In this document: positions 9,066 through 18,331 of the stretch, piece after piece
How the letters are laid out: the number at the start of each line of letters is the position of its first letter
How positions within the stretch are numbered: position 1 is the stretch's first letter
Assembly: GCF_039778605.1 (NCBI RefSeq)
Contig: NZ_CP156060.1
Span: 3,100,001 to 3,164,000 of the forward strand
Direction: 5' to 3'
From: Flavobacterium sp. WV_118_3
GTDB lineage: Bacteria; Bacteroidota; Bacteroidia; Flavobacteriales; Flavobacteriaceae
Length of the DNA: 64,000 nt
Made by a program: the position numbers and the translations under genes
Notes under the pieces: generated by a model
What the model saw: the letters and a program-made list of their open reading frames with translations, nothing else
Database searches by the model: none
What the model was told of the DNA's origin: nothing

Positions 9066-9722
9066 TCAGGTGGCTAGTTTCACAAAGAGATTATTCGCAA
9101 TCTTATTCGATATAATCATTTCTTTTCCGTCTACTATAATCGTTAGCGACATATCAAAAGTTTCCTTACCGATGATCTCAATTTTCGATCCCAATGCGAT
9201 TTGCTGTTTGTCCAGGTATTGTAAAAAACTCGAAGCAGAGTCTTTTACACCCACACATATCCCTTTTTGTCCTGTTTCCAGATCGGATAACAATTGTTTG
9301 TCTATCTTTTTGATCTCTCCTTTGGCATTCGGAATCGGATCCCCATGCGGATCTTCTGTCGGAAAGCCTAAAAAAGCATCCAGTTTATTGATCAGTTTTT
9401 CCGATTTGATATGCTCCAGTTCTTCGGCTACATCGTGTACCTCATCCCAGGTAAAATCAAGCTTTTCAACCAGAAACACCTCCCATAAACGATGTTTACG
9501 TACAATCATCTTGGCCGCCAACAAGCCTTTTTCCGTTAAGGTTACTCCCTGGTATTTTTGGTACAGGATTAGTTCTTTTTCAGCCAGTTTTTTAACCATA
9601 TCGGTAACCGACGAGGCTTTACTTTCGATCATGCCGGCAATAGCGTTGGTATTAACACCTCTTGGCGAAACAACCGATAGATGGTAGATGACTTTTAAAT
9701 AGTTCTCTTCTGAATGCGTCAT
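9066..9722 (-). CDS. mntR: DtxR/MntR-family metal-dependent transcriptional regulator
   Basis: 218 residues with the full DtxR layout: N-terminal winged helix (SEENYLKVIYHLS... ASSVTDMVKKLAEK), a metal-binding dimerisation region (RKHRLWEVFL, WDEVHDVAEELEH, DPHGDPIP) and a C-terminal FeoA/SH3-like domain. Members repress iron or manganese uptake when the metal is bound. It is the first gene of an operon with the Nramp transporter and diverges from a TonB receptor gene. The shared intergenic region has a candidate operator. Iron versus manganese specificity cannot be decided here. Confidence 0.92.
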   Translation of the reverse strand: MTHSEENYLKVIYHLSVVSPRGVNTNAIAGMIESKASSVTDMVKKLAEKELILYQKYQGVTLTEKGLLAAKMIVRKHRLWEVFLVEKLDFTWDEVHDVAEELEHIKSEKLINKLDAFLGFPTEDPHGDPIPNAKGEIKKIDKQLLSDLETGQKGICVGVKDSASSFLQYLDKQQIALGSKIEIIGKETFDMSLTIIVDGKEMIISNKIANNLFVKLAT

Positions 9723-9740
9723 GGGTAAATTTTATGTTTT

Positions 9741-9791
9741 CAAAAATACAAATTTTTTTGATTCAAAAAATATTTTTAGTTTTGTCTAAAT
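9741..9791. promoter_or_regulatory. Divergent promoters of mntR-mntH and TonB receptor with candidate operator
   Basis: Minus-strand -7 box TATTTTTG (CAAAAATA at 9741-9748) serves mntR. Plus-strand -7 box TAGTTTTG (9777-9784) serves the receptor. TCTAAAT directly follows (9785-9791) and, with the preceding TTTAG, forms TTTAG-N6-CTAAA, a 16-base inverted repeat typical in shape of DtxR-family sites. A further TTTTAATCTAAAAT lies at about 9801-9815. Confidence 0.5.
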
Positions 9792-9821
9792 TTTAACTTC
9801 GTTTTAATCTAAAATAATATT

Positions 9822-12080
9822 GTGAAAAATCTAATTCTGCTCTTTTTTGTCTGCCTTTTAAGCGGTTACTCCATTTCGGCTCAAACTACTATAAAAGGGA
9901 AAGTCACTTCCGATGGCGTTCCGCTACAATATGCCAATGTGCTTATTGCCAAAACGCAACTCGGTGCTTCGACCGATGCCAACGGCCTTTTTACAATTGA
10001 AAACGTTTCGGACGGAACCTACGAAATCCAGGTAAGCTTTACCGGTTTCCGATCTCAGAAAAAAAACATAACGATTCATAACGCGACTCCGGCAATGGTT
10101 CATTTCGATCTGAAAGAAAACCAGTCGTTGGACGAAGTCGTAGTGACCGGTACACTGAAAGCGGTGAACAGACTCGAAAGCCCTGTTCCCGTTGAAGTGT
10201 ACAAGCCTACTTTTTTTAAAAAGAATCCCACTTCCAATATTTTTGAGGCTTTACAAAATGTAAACGGGGTACGTCCGCAACTCAACTGTAATGTTTGCAA
10301 TACCGGCGACATTCATATTAACGGCCTGGAAGGTCCGTATACTTTGGTTTTAATTGACGGAATGCCTATTGTAAGTGGCTTGTCGACCGTCTATGGCCTG
10401 TCGGGTATTCCAAATTCGCTGTTGGAACGGGTAGAGGTCGTAAAAGGACCCGCGTCGTCTTTATATGGCAGTGAAGCCGTAGGCGGATTGATCAACATTA
10501 TCACCAAAAGCCCGAAAAATGCACCGGTGTTTTCGGCCGATGCCTTCGGAACCAGTTGGGGCGAATTGAATACCGATTTGGGTTTTAAATCCAATATCGG
10601 AAAATCGGTTTCGTTTTTAACCGGTGTCAATTATTTTAATTACAGCAATCCTATCGATAAAAACAATGATAATTTTACCGATGTGACACTACAGGATCGG
10701 GTTTCGGTTTTTCAGAAATGGAATTTTAACCGGAAAAGCAACAAGCTGTTTTCAATCGCCGGACGCTATTTTTACGAAGATCGTTGGGGCGGTGAGATGC
10801 AATGGGAAAAGAAATACCGCGGTGGCGACGAAGTTTACGGGGAAAGTATTTACACCAAACGCTGGGAATTGATCGGAGCTTATGAACTTCCGGTGAGCGA
10901 AAAAATGCTGCTTTCGTTTTCCTATACCAATCACGATCAGAATTCTGTTTATGGTAATTCCCCTTTTATGGCCATTCAGCGTATTGGTTTCGGACAACTT
11001 ACCTGGGATAAAAAAATTAAAAATCACGATTTATTATTTGGTACAGCTGTCCGATATCAATTGTATAACGACAATACACCGGCTACAGTAACGGCCGATG
11101 AAACCTGGATTCCGAGTCTTTTTGTACAGGATGAGATTTCTTTCGCCCAAAAACACAGTATTTTATTAGGTGCCCGATACGATTACAACAGCAACCACGG
11201 TTCTATTTTCACACCTCGTTTTGCCTATAAATGGAAAGTGGACGATACCAATATTATCCGACTAAATGCCGGAACCGGTTTCCGAATTGTCAATCTGTTT
11301 ACCGAAGAACACGCCGCACTTACCGGTTCGCGCGATGTAATTGTGGTAGGCGATTTAAAGCCCGAGCGCTCCTATAACGTCAACCTGAATTATCTGAAAA
11401 AATTCTATTTCGGAGACGGCAATTTTATCGGACTCGAAACCAGTGCCTGGTATACCTATTTTACCAATTCCATTATTCCGGATTACGATACCAATCCGAA
11501 TCAGATTATTTATAAAAATCTGGACGGACATGCGATTACCAAAGGAATCAGTACGAATATCGATATGGTGTTTAACAATGGTTTAAAAGTTATACTTGGC
11601 GCAACTTATATGGATGTGAATAAAACCGAAAACGGTGTCACCACACGACAGATGCTAACGGAACGTTTTTCCGGAACCTGGGCGATTTCGTATAAAATTC
11701 CGAAATTGTATCTGGATATCGATTATACCGGAAACCTGTACGGACCGATGCGTTTGCCGTTACTGGGACCTTTGGACCCCAGAAAAGAATATTCGCCGGT
11801 GTGGAGTATTCAAAACATACAACTGACCTACACCAGGCTAAAAAATTTCGAAATTTACGGTGGTGTCAAAAATTTATTGAACTGGACGCCAAATAAAGGG
11901 AATCCGTTTCTTATTGCACGTGCCAATGATCCTTTTGATCATAACGTACAACACGACGCAAGTGGAAATGTAATCGCCACACCGGATAATCCGTATGCGC
12001 TAACCTTTGATCCGAGTTATGTTTACGGACCCAATCAGGGCATTCGCGGTTTCCTCGGATTGCGCTATACTTTAAAATAA
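9822..12080 (+). CDS. TonB-dependent outer-membrane receptor
   Basis: 752 residues starting at GTG, with no closer ATG that keeps the signal peptide (MKNLILLFFVCLLSGYSISAQ). Order: a CarboxypepD_reg-like domain (about 22-105), a plug domain with LIDGMPIV and ERVEVVKGPASSLYGSEAVGG, then a beta-barrel ending at FLGLRYTLK. The plug carries an unusual NCNVCNTGDI (Cys-x-x-Cys). It takes up a metal complex or haem-like ligand; the ligand is unknown. The position beside mntR/mntH and the shared operator motif suggest iron or metal regulation. It overlaps the next gene by one base (TAATG). Confidence 0.93.
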   Translation: MKNLILLFFVCLLSGYSISAQTTIKGKVTSDGVPLQYANVLIAKTQLGASTDANGLFTIENVSDGTYEIQVSFTGFRSQKKNITIHNATPAMVHFDLKENQSLDEVVVTGTLKAVNRLESPVPVEVYKPTFFKKNPTSNIFEALQNVNGVRPQLNCNVCNTGDIHINGLEGPYTLVLIDGMPIVSGLSTVYGLSGIPNSLLERVEVVKGPASSLYGSEAVGGLINIITKSPKNAPVFSADAFGTSWGELNTDLGFKSNIGKSVSFLTGVNYFNYSNPIDKNNDNFTDVTLQDRVSVFQKWNFNRKSNKLFSIAGRYFYEDRWGGEMQWEKKYRGGDEVYGESIYTKRWELIGAYELPVSEKMLLSFSYTNHDQNSVYGNSPFMAIQRIGFGQLTWDKKIKNHDLLFGTAVRYQLYNDNTPATVTADETWIPSLFVQDEISFAQKHSILLGARYDYNSNHGSIFTPRFAYKWKVDDTNIIRLNAGTGFRIVNLFTEEHAALTGSRDVIVVGDLKPERSYNVNLNYLKKFYFGDGNFIGLETSAWYTYFTNSIIPDYDTNPNQIIYKNLDGHAITKGISTNIDMVFNNGLKVILGATYMDVNKTENGVTTRQMLTERFSGTWAISYKIPKLYLDIDYTGNLYGPMRLPLLGPLDPRKEYSPVWSIQNIQLTYTRLKNFEIYGGVKNLLNWTPNKGNPFLIARANDPFDHNVQHDASGNVIATPDNPYALTFDPSYVYGPNQGIRGFLGLRYTLK

Positions 12081-12541
12081 TGAAAAAAACCGTTTTCTTT
12101 TTGTTCGTTTTCTTTTGGGTGATTCCTCACGGATTTGCCCAATTGAAAACGTATACGTTTGAAGAAGCCGAAAAACAATTCAAAGAAAATCCGAAACCCT
12201 ATTTTGTTTTTATCCACACTTCCTGGTGTAAGTATTGCCAGATGATGCAAAAAACGACGTTTCAAAATACGGAAATCATTTCTATTTTAAATGATCATTT
12301 CTATTTTATTGCTTTTGATGCCGAGACGAAATCAACTATTGGATTTCATAACGAAATCTTTCCTTACCAGGCTGACGGGTATCACGAACTGGCTTACGTA
12401 CTCGGACAGATGGAACGGCAACTTTCTTTCCCGGTTTCCTGTATTCTAAATCGTAACTACGAGATTGTTTTCCAGATCAATCGTTTTTTAACAACACCTG
12501 AATTAAAAGTGGTTCTGAATAAAGCTCTTCAAAATCAATAA
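12080..12541 (+). CDS. Periplasmic thioredoxin-family protein
   Basis: 153 residues with a signal peptide (to about residue 21, ...GFAQ) and a thioredoxin-like active site WCKYC in the sequence HTSWCKYCQMM. A cis-Pro candidate occurs in LSFPVSCIL. Its ATG overlaps the stop of the TonB receptor gene, so the two are translationally coupled. A role in reducing the receptor's CxxC or its cargo is possible but inferred. Confidence 0.88.
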   Translation: MKKTVFFLFVFFWVIPHGFAQLKTYTFEEAEKQFKENPKPYFVFIHTSWCKYCQMMQKTTFQNTEIISILNDHFYFIAFDAETKSTIGFHNEIFPYQADGYHELAYVLGQMERQLSFPVSCILNRNYEIVFQINRFLTTPELKVVLNKALQNQ

Positions 12542-12834
12542 CTGACGCCAAAAACAAGCACTTTTTGCAAAAAAACAGCATAAATTTTATTTTATTTTTA
12601 CATTCGATAAAACAAAACTTTTCTCAAACATACACCGTAGTCTTTTCAATATATCCCAAAATTACCTTTCAAACCCTATTGTTGTTAAAAAAAATATGTT
12701 AAAAAAAAGGGTTTTATACAATAATAATAAATGAACTATAAATTTAAAAATCAAATACAAACACCTGAAATACTGACAGTTAGAATCCTTTAAAAATATA
12801 CCACACTATCTTTTTTTATGTTTTAGGAAAGCCT
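12542..12834. other. AT-rich intergenic region
   Basis: About 290 bases without a plausible gene or strong hairpin between the thioredoxin gene and the promoter of the next receptor gene. It contains long A/T runs only. Confidence 0.5.
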
Positions 12835-12865
12835 TAGTTTTGCATTATATTTATTGAGTCTAAAT
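12835..12865 (+). promoter_or_regulatory. Promoter and TCTAAAT element of siderophore receptor gene
   Basis: TAGTTTTG (12835-12842) is the -7 box. ATATTTATTGAGTCTAAAT (12847-12865) follows between it and the ATG at 12874. It shares TCTAAAT and 14 of 19 positions with the feoA element. Confidence 0.4.
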
Positions 12866-12873
12866 AATGCAAT

Positions 12874-15249
12874 ATGAAACTTTTATCGATTCTACTCCTT
12901 AGCCTTTTTTTCAGCCTAACCACATTAGCGCAAAACGGTACATTAAAAGGAACTGTAACCGACGAAAATAACAATCTGGTAGCACATGCCAATGTTATTA
13001 TCGCAGAAAGCAACCAATCAACCATTACCGATACTTCCGGTAATTATGAATTCTCCAATCTGACCTACGGTAAATACACCCTTAAAATTACCAGTCTGTC
13101 TTATAAAACGGAAGTCATCATCGTTAACATCGATAAACCAGGTACTACGGTAAACTTCAAATTAAAAGTGAACGAACAAATGCTGGACGAAGTCGAAGTA
13201 TTTGGAAAGCGAAACAAACAACCCGAAAAACTTCAGGCTTTGACGCGATTACCGTTAAAACCAAGCGAACAAATCCAGAGTATTTCGATCATCTCCTCCA
13301 AACTAATCGAACAACAAGGAAACCTGACGATTTCCGACGCAACCAAAAACGTACCGGGTGTATATACTTTTGCGACTTATGGAAATAAAAGAGAAAGTAT
13401 GTCCTCCCGCGGTTTCCGTGGCATTCCGATTCTGAAAAACGGTGTTCGTGTGAATTCCGATTTCCGTGGTGTCGGTATTTTAACCGATGCCAGTGGTATC
13501 GATAATATCCAGGTATTAAAAGGAACCGCGGCCATTACACAAGGTGTTGCAACCGATATCGGAAGTCCGGGTGGCGTGATCAATATCGTTACGAAAACTC
13601 CAAAATTCCAGTCAGGCGGAGAAGTTTCACTTCGCGGTGGAAGCTGGGGGTTGTTCCGTCCTACCTTTGATGTATATGGCCCTATCGATGATAACGAGAA
13701 AATCGCTTTTCGTGTGAATGGTGCTTACGAAAGAAGCGATAGTTACAGAAGTATGATTTCCAGTGAACGATTGTATTTTAACCCGTCATTACAATGGAAA
13801 GCCAACGATAAAACCACAATTACCGTAGAAATGGATTATCTGGACGATAGCCGGACTCCGGATTTAGGAACTGTTAATCTGGCCGGAAACGATATAAATG
13901 CTATTTATGATTTACCGCATGATAAATTCCTGGGCTTTAAGTCCGATCGTGTTTCGACTAAAAATGCCACCTATACGATTCGCGTTGACCGAAAATTAAA
14001 TGATACTTTTTCATTACGTGCGGCTTACTTTAAATCGGATCTGGCACTTGACGATACCGGGGCCAGCCTGTCACAACTGGCATCAAGCTTTAACGAGCGC
14101 AAACGTTCCATTAGCAACAGTACCCGAAAAGACGTAAACGATGTATTACAACTGGATTTAGTCGGACAGGATGTACAAACCGGTTTTGTAAAACATACGT
14201 TCCAGGCCGGTATGGATTATTCCAGCAGCAGCGTTTCGACAACCAATTCCAAATCGGTGGCCATTGACACGATCAATGTTTTCGGATCGATCCCTAATAA
14301 TTACCCGACTCCAAACAGTGTATTGCCTTTTGGTAGTTCCGAAGATTCCAAAACAAGAGCATTAGGCTTATTGGTTCAGGATATGATAACGTGGAACAAA
14401 TGGTTAAAAACATTTGTCGGATTGCGTTACAGCAGTGTTGAAATTACCAAATCGAGTACCGTGGGAACACAACGCAATGACGCCTGGAATCCGTTGGCAG
14501 GTCTTATCATTTCCCCTACGCGAAACATTAACCTTTTCGGTTCCTATACCAATAGTTCTAATCCAAGAAGCGCCACTTTATTAAGTAAAGATGGCGAAGA
14601 GCTGGGTAACGAAAGATGGGATCAGTTTGAAGCCGGTTTTAAAACCACCTGGATTAACGACCGACTGCGTTTTAACCTGACTTTATTTAAGATTAACAAC
14701 AGAGACATGAACCTTCCGGTTTACGATGAAAACTGGGTAGCTACCGGCTATTATCAAAAAGGAGGTAATGACGAGCGTAAGGGGATTGAAGTGGAATTAT
14801 CCGGTAGAATCCTGGAAAATCTTGAAGTGATCACCGGTTACTCCTATATTGATGCCCAATACAAAGAGCATACGGCTTATGTTTATAATTCATCGCCATT
14901 AAATACCCCAAAGCATACTTTTAATGCCTGGGCTAATTATACGTTTACCGGAAATTTGAAAGGGCTTTCAGTGGGAGCCGGAGCTTATTATACCGGAAAA
15001 AGACCGATGAACGACTGGTCGGCCGGAGCGGTTACCCACGAAGGGATCGTTCCCGGGCAAAAACCGTTCGACATTGATGCCTATATGAATGTCAATGTTC
15101 AGGCAGCTTATAAATTCGACCAACATTGGGGTGTTCGCTTGTTTATCAACAACATCTTTAACGAGATCGGTTATAATGCCTACCGAACTTCGTTTATCAA
15201 CCAAACCGATCCGAGAAACATTTCCGGAATGCTTACGTATCGCTTTTAA
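12874..15249 (+). CDS. TonB-dependent siderophore-type receptor
   Basis: 791 residues: signal peptide ending TTLAQ, a CarboxypepD_reg-like domain (about 20-105), a plug with the siderophore-receptor features LTRLPLKPSEQIQSISIIS, MSSRGFRGIPILKNGVR and IDNIQVLKGTAAI, then a 22-strand-type barrel ending in Phe (SGMLTYRF). This architecture is the FhuA/FecA/FpvA-like ferric siderophore receptor group. Followed by a hairpin terminator. The exact siderophore cannot be read from sequence. Confidence 0.92.
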   Translation: MKLLSILLLSLFFSLTTLAQNGTLKGTVTDENNNLVAHANVIIAESNQSTITDTSGNYEFSNLTYGKYTLKITSLSYKTEVIIVNIDKPGTTVNFKLKVNEQMLDEVEVFGKRNKQPEKLQALTRLPLKPSEQIQSISIISSKLIEQQGNLTISDATKNVPGVYTFATYGNKRESMSSRGFRGIPILKNGVRVNSDFRGVGILTDASGIDNIQVLKGTAAITQGVATDIGSPGGVINIVTKTPKFQSGGEVSLRGGSWGLFRPTFDVYGPIDDNEKIAFRVNGAYERSDSYRSMISSERLYFNPSLQWKANDKTTITVEMDYLDDSRTPDLGTVNLAGNDINAIYDLPHDKFLGFKSDRVSTKNATYTIRVDRKLNDTFSLRAAYFKSDLALDDTGASLSQLASSFNERKRSISNSTRKDVNDVLQLDLVGQDVQTGFVKHTFQAGMDYSSSSVSTTNSKSVAIDTINVFGSIPNNYPTPNSVLPFGSSEDSKTRALGLLVQDMITWNKWLKTFVGLRYSSVEITKSSTVGTQRNDAWNPLAGLIISPTRNINLFGSYTNSSNPRSATLLSKDGEELGNERWDQFEAGFKTTWINDRLRFNLTLFKINNRDMNLPVYDENWVATGYYQKGGNDERKGIEVELSGRILENLEVITGYSYIDAQYKEHTAYVYNSSPLNTPKHTFNAWANYTFTGNLKGLSVGAGAYYTGKRPMNDWSAGAVTHEGIVPGQKPFDIDAYMNVNVQAAYKFDQHWGVRLFINNIFNEIGYNAYRTSFINQTDPRNISGMLTYRF

Positions 15250-15261
15250 TTACATATATAA

Positions 15262-15290
15262 CAATAAGGGGCCCTTGGGGGCCTTTATTG
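15262..15290 (+). terminator. Probable terminator after siderophore receptor
   Basis: CAATAAGGGGCCC (15262-15274) pairs with GGGGGCCTTTATTG (15277-15290) with one G-G mismatch and one G-T pair. No long U-tract follows, so termination strength is uncertain. Confidence 0.55.
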
Positions 15291-15365
15291 TTTCAGCTCA
15301 AATGACCCGGAATACAATAACAAATCTTTATGAATCGGATGATTCTGAAATACGGTAAAACTTTG

Positions 15366-15373
15366 TAACTTTG
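15366..15373 (+). promoter_or_regulatory. -7 element of bacilliredoxin gene
   Basis: TAACTTTG matches TAnnTTTG and lies 28 bases upstream of the ATG at 15402. Confidence 0.5.
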
Positions 15374-15401
15374 TGGCATAAACATCATAAAAAGAAATGT
15401 T

Positions 15402-15812
15402 ATGTATCCAGAAGAAATGGTAAAACCAATGCGTGCTGAATTATCAGACGTTGGTTTTCAGGAATTATATAGTGCCCAGGATGTAGAAAACGCCCTTTCG
15501 AAAGAAGGAACTACCTTGGTAGTAGTCAATTCGGTTTGCGGTTGTGCCGCTCGAAATGCACGTCCGGGCGCTCGAATGAGCCTTGATAATGGTAAAAAAC
15601 CAGATCAGTTGATCACTGTTTTTGCAGGTGTCGATAAAGATGCCGTTGATGCAGCCCGTCAGCACATGTTCCCATTCCCGCCTTCATCGCCAAGTATGGC
15701 TTTGTTTAAAAACGGAGAATTGGTGCATATGTTGGAACGCCACCACATTGAAGGTCGCCCGGCAGAGATGATTGCCGAAAATCTAAAAGACGCTTATAAC
15801 GAATACTGTTAA
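15402..15812 (+). CDS. BrxA/BrxB-family bacilliredoxin (YphP/YqiW)
   Basis: 136 residues, the normal size, starting MYPEEMVKPMRAEL and carrying the CGC active site in NSVCGCAARNARPG. Bacilliredoxins remove bacillithiol from S-bacillithiolated proteins; bacillithiol is made by many Bacteroidota. The protein also has the family's FPPSSPS segment and the C-terminal RHHIEGR. Single-gene unit closed by a strong terminator at 15834-15859. Confidence 0.93.
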   Translation: MYPEEMVKPMRAELSDVGFQELYSAQDVENALSKEGTTLVVVNSVCGCAARNARPGARMSLDNGKKPDQLITVFAGVDKDAVDAARQHMFPFPPSSPSMALFKNGELVHMLERHHIEGRPAEMIAENLKDAYNEYC

Positions 15813-15833
15813 TTTTGTTATATAAAATAATAG

Positions 15834-15859
15834 AAACCACGTTAAAGCGTGGTTTTTTT
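15834..15859 (+). terminator. Intrinsic terminator
   Basis: AAACCACG (15834-15841) pairs with CGTGGTTT (15848-15855) and is followed by TTTT. Confidence 0.85.
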
Positions 15860-15873
15860 ATTTATTGATTATT

Positions 15874-15881
15874 TATCTTTG
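15874..15881 (+). promoter_or_regulatory. -7 element of plsC
   Basis: TATCTTTG matches TAnnTTTG, 18 bases upstream of the ATG at 15900. It supports that start over the in-frame codon at 15849, which lies inside the terminator. Confidence 0.55.
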
Positions 15882-15899
15882 CGCGAAATAGCCACAATT

Positions 15900-16634
15900 A
15901 TGCAAAAAATAATTTCGTATCCGTTATCCGTTATTTACTATCTGTGTTTCGGATTATGTCTGGTGATTTTTCATCCGATCCAATGGATCTGCCTGAATGT
16001 TTTTGGCTATCAGGCGCATAAGAAAAGTGTGGATTACCTGAATTTCCTGCTAACCAAGTGTACCAATCTGCTTGGCACTACATATACCTTTGAACACCGC
16101 GAACGCATTCCGAAAAATGTTCCGGTAATTTTTGTAGCCAATCATCAAAGTATGTATGACATCATTGGCATTATCTGGTACCTGCGTCGTTCGCATCCTA
16201 AATTCGTAAGTAAAAAAGAATTAGGGCGCGGAATTCCAAGCGTTTCATACAATTTAAGACACGGCGGATCCGTTCTTATAGATAGAAAAGATCCAAAGCA
16301 AGCCTTGCCAACTATTAAAGGTCTGGCAGAATATATTGAACAACACCACCGTTCGGCAGTAATTTTCCCGGAAGGAACCCGAAGCAAAACCGGCGCTCCG
16401 AAAAAATTCTCCGAAAACGGTTTGAAAATTTTATGTAAATATGCCCCATCAGCCTATATCGTTCCGATATCAATCAATAACTCCTGGAAAATGGCACGTT
16501 TTGGACTTTTCCCGGTTGGATTGGGCAACTCTTTAAAATTCACTATTCACGAACCCTTTGCAGTAAAAGACTATTCCTTCGCAGAAATCATGGAAAAGAC
16601 CGAAAATGCAGTGGTTCAGGGAATAAAACACTAA
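15900..16634 (+). CDS. plsC: 1-acyl-sn-glycerol-3-phosphate acyltransferase
   Basis: Membrane-associated acyltransferase that makes phosphatidic acid. It shows the HX4D catalytic box (NHQSMYD), a downstream block around GGSVLIDRKD, and the FPEGTRS substrate-binding motif, followed by VPISI. About 244 residues from the ATG at 15900. It ends four bases before an acyl-ACP desaturase gene, consistent with a small phospholipid/fatty-acid operon. Confidence 0.92.
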   Translation: MQKIISYPLSVIYYLCFGLCLVIFHPIQWICLNVFGYQAHKKSVDYLNFLLTKCTNLLGTTYTFEHRERIPKNVPVIFVANHQSMYDIIGIIWYLRRSHPKFVSKKELGRGIPSVSYNLRHGGSVLIDRKDPKQALPTIKGLAEYIEQHHRSAVIFPEGTRSKTGAPKKFSENGLKILCKYAPSAYIVPISINNSWKMARFGLFPVGLGNSLKFTIHEPFAVKDYSFAEIMEKTENAVVQGIKH

Positions 16635-16638
16635 GATT

Positions 16639-17628
16639 ATGTCAATAAAAAATGTACGTCTGGAAGTGATGCAGTTTCTGGAAAAGAACATCGACAGTTT
16701 TGTCGAGCAATATCTGTTGCCAATAGAAAAAATATGGCAGCCAACAGATTTATTGCCCAATTCCGAAAAAGAATCCTTCCTTGATGAAGTAACCGAATTA
16801 CGCGAAATCGCAAAAGAATTACCTTATGATTTTTGGGTAGTTCTCGTTGGCGATACCATTACCGAAGAAGCACTTCCCACTTACGAATCCTGGTTGATGG
16901 ATGTGGAAGGTGTATCACAACACCCGGACAACGGATGGTCCAAATGGATCCGCCAGTGGACTGGTGAAGAAAATCGACACGGCGATTTGCTAAACAAATA
17001 TTTATACCTTTCCGGACGTGTAAATATGCGTGAAGTAGAAATCACCACGCAGCATTTGATCACCGATGGTTTCGATCCCGGAACCGACCGTGACCCGTAT
17101 AAAAACTTTGTATTTACAAGCTTTCAGGAATTAGCAACTTATGTATCGCACAACCGTGTGGCTCAGATTGCTAAAAAATTTGGTGATCACAAACTTTCTA
17201 AAATCTGTAAAATGATTGCCGGAGACGAAATGCGTCACCATCATGCCTACAGCGAGTTTGTAAACCGTATCTTTAAAGTGGATCCAAGTGAGATGATGAT
17301 GGCTTTCCACTATATGATGAAGCAAAAAATCACGATGCCCGCGCATCTTATTCGTGAATCCGGAGAAAGAATAGGCTCGGCTTTCGAACAGTTTTCAGAA
17401 TCGGCACAACGTATCGGTGTATATACTGCTATGGATTATGTGGATATTTTGCAAAAATTAATCGACAAATGGGAAATCGATAAAATTGCCGGTTTGAACG
17501 ATGAAGCCGAAAAAGCCCGTGATTATTTAATGAAATTACCGGCCCGAATGACACGTATCGCCGAGAGGATGGTCGTTTCTCAGGAACCTCATATTTTTAA
17601 ATGGGTACAACCCGCTATTATAAAATAA
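16639..17628 (+). CDS. Acyl-ACP desaturase (soluble di-iron)
   Basis: 329 residues of the soluble fatty-acid desaturase 2 family. Two di-iron carboxylate motifs are visible: EENRHG and, about 85 residues later, DEMRHHH. These enzymes introduce a double bond into acyl-ACP with oxygen and ferredoxin-type electrons. Placement next to plsC agrees with membrane lipid adjustment. A terminator follows. Confidence 0.92.
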   Translation: MSIKNVRLEVMQFLEKNIDSFVEQYLLPIEKIWQPTDLLPNSEKESFLDEVTELREIAKELPYDFWVVLVGDTITEEALPTYESWLMDVEGVSQHPDNGWSKWIRQWTGEENRHGDLLNKYLYLSGRVNMREVEITTQHLITDGFDPGTDRDPYKNFVFTSFQELATYVSHNRVAQIAKKFGDHKLSKICKMIAGDEMRHHHAYSEFVNRIFKVDPSEMMMAFHYMMKQKITMPAHLIRESGERIGSAFEQFSESAQRIGVYTAMDYVDILQKLIDKWEIDKIAGLNDEAEKARDYLMKLPARMTRIAERMVVSQEPHIFKWVQPAIIK

Positions 17629-17640
17629 TGTAACATCTCA

Positions 17641-17669
17641 AAAATCCTTTCGCAACCGGAAGGATTTTT
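17641..17669 (+). terminator. Intrinsic terminator
   Basis: AAAATCCTT (17641-17649) pairs with AAGGATTTT (17660-17668), followed by T. Confidence 0.7.
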
Positions 17670-17683
17670 AAATTATACCGATT

Positions 17684-18331
17684 ATGAGTAGTCTAATTGA
17701 CAACACTATCCTTTTTGTAAAAAAACAACTTGAAAATGCCGAAGGCGGACACGATTGGTTCCATATCGAACGGGTTTACAAAAATGCCCTGTTAATCGCT
17801 CAGGGTGAAAACTGCGATCTTACCGTGGTAAAACTCGGTGCACTCCTTCATGATGTGGCCGACAGTAAGTTTCACGATGGCGACGAAACGGTTGGACCAA
17901 AAATGGCACGTGCTTTTCTGGAGAGTGAAAACACACCGAAAGAAACGATACAGCATGTGATCAACATTATTGAAAACATTTCGTTTAAAGGCGGAAATTT
18001 CGATCGCAAGTTCCATTCGAAAGAACTGGATATTGTTCAGGATGCCGACCGACTGGATGCCATTGGTGCCATCGGAATTGCCCGTGCGTTTAACTATGGT
18101 GGTTTTAAAAACAGAACCTTACACAATCCGAATATTCCGGTAAACCTCAATATGTCGAAAGAGGAATACAAAAAAACGGAAGCGCCAACGATCAATCATT
18201 TTTACGAAAAATTATTGTTGCTAAAAGATCGTATGAATACCGAAACCGGTAAAAAAATTGCACTGGAACGCCATCACTATATGGAAGGCTTTTTATCGCA
18301 GTTTTATGCCGAATGGGACGGAGAGAAATAA
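17684..18331 (+). CDS. HD-domain phosphohydrolase
   Basis: 215 residues with the HD-superfamily metal motif: HDWFHIERV at the N-terminus, ALLHDVADSKF (the HD pair), and QDADRLDAIGAIG (the late Asp). It resembles the YedJ/PF01966 group of small metal-dependent phosphohydrolases. The substrate is unknown. It ends directly against the 3' end of a convergent gene. Confidence 0.85.
   Translation: MSSLIDNTILFVKKQLENAEGGHDWFHIERVYKNALLIAQGENCDLTVVKLGALLHDVADSKFHDGDETVGPKMARAFLESENTPKETIQHVINIIENISFKGGNFDRKFHSKELDIVQDADRLDAIGAIGIARAFNYGGFKNRTLHNPNIPVNLNMSKEEYKKTEAPTINHFYEKLLLLKDRMNTETGKKIALERHHYMEGFLSQFYAEWDGEK

Noticed and set aside
15849..15899. Upstream start of plsC
   Set aside because: It lies inside the terminator hairpin and upstream of a TATCTTTG promoter box; ATG 15900 is preferred.
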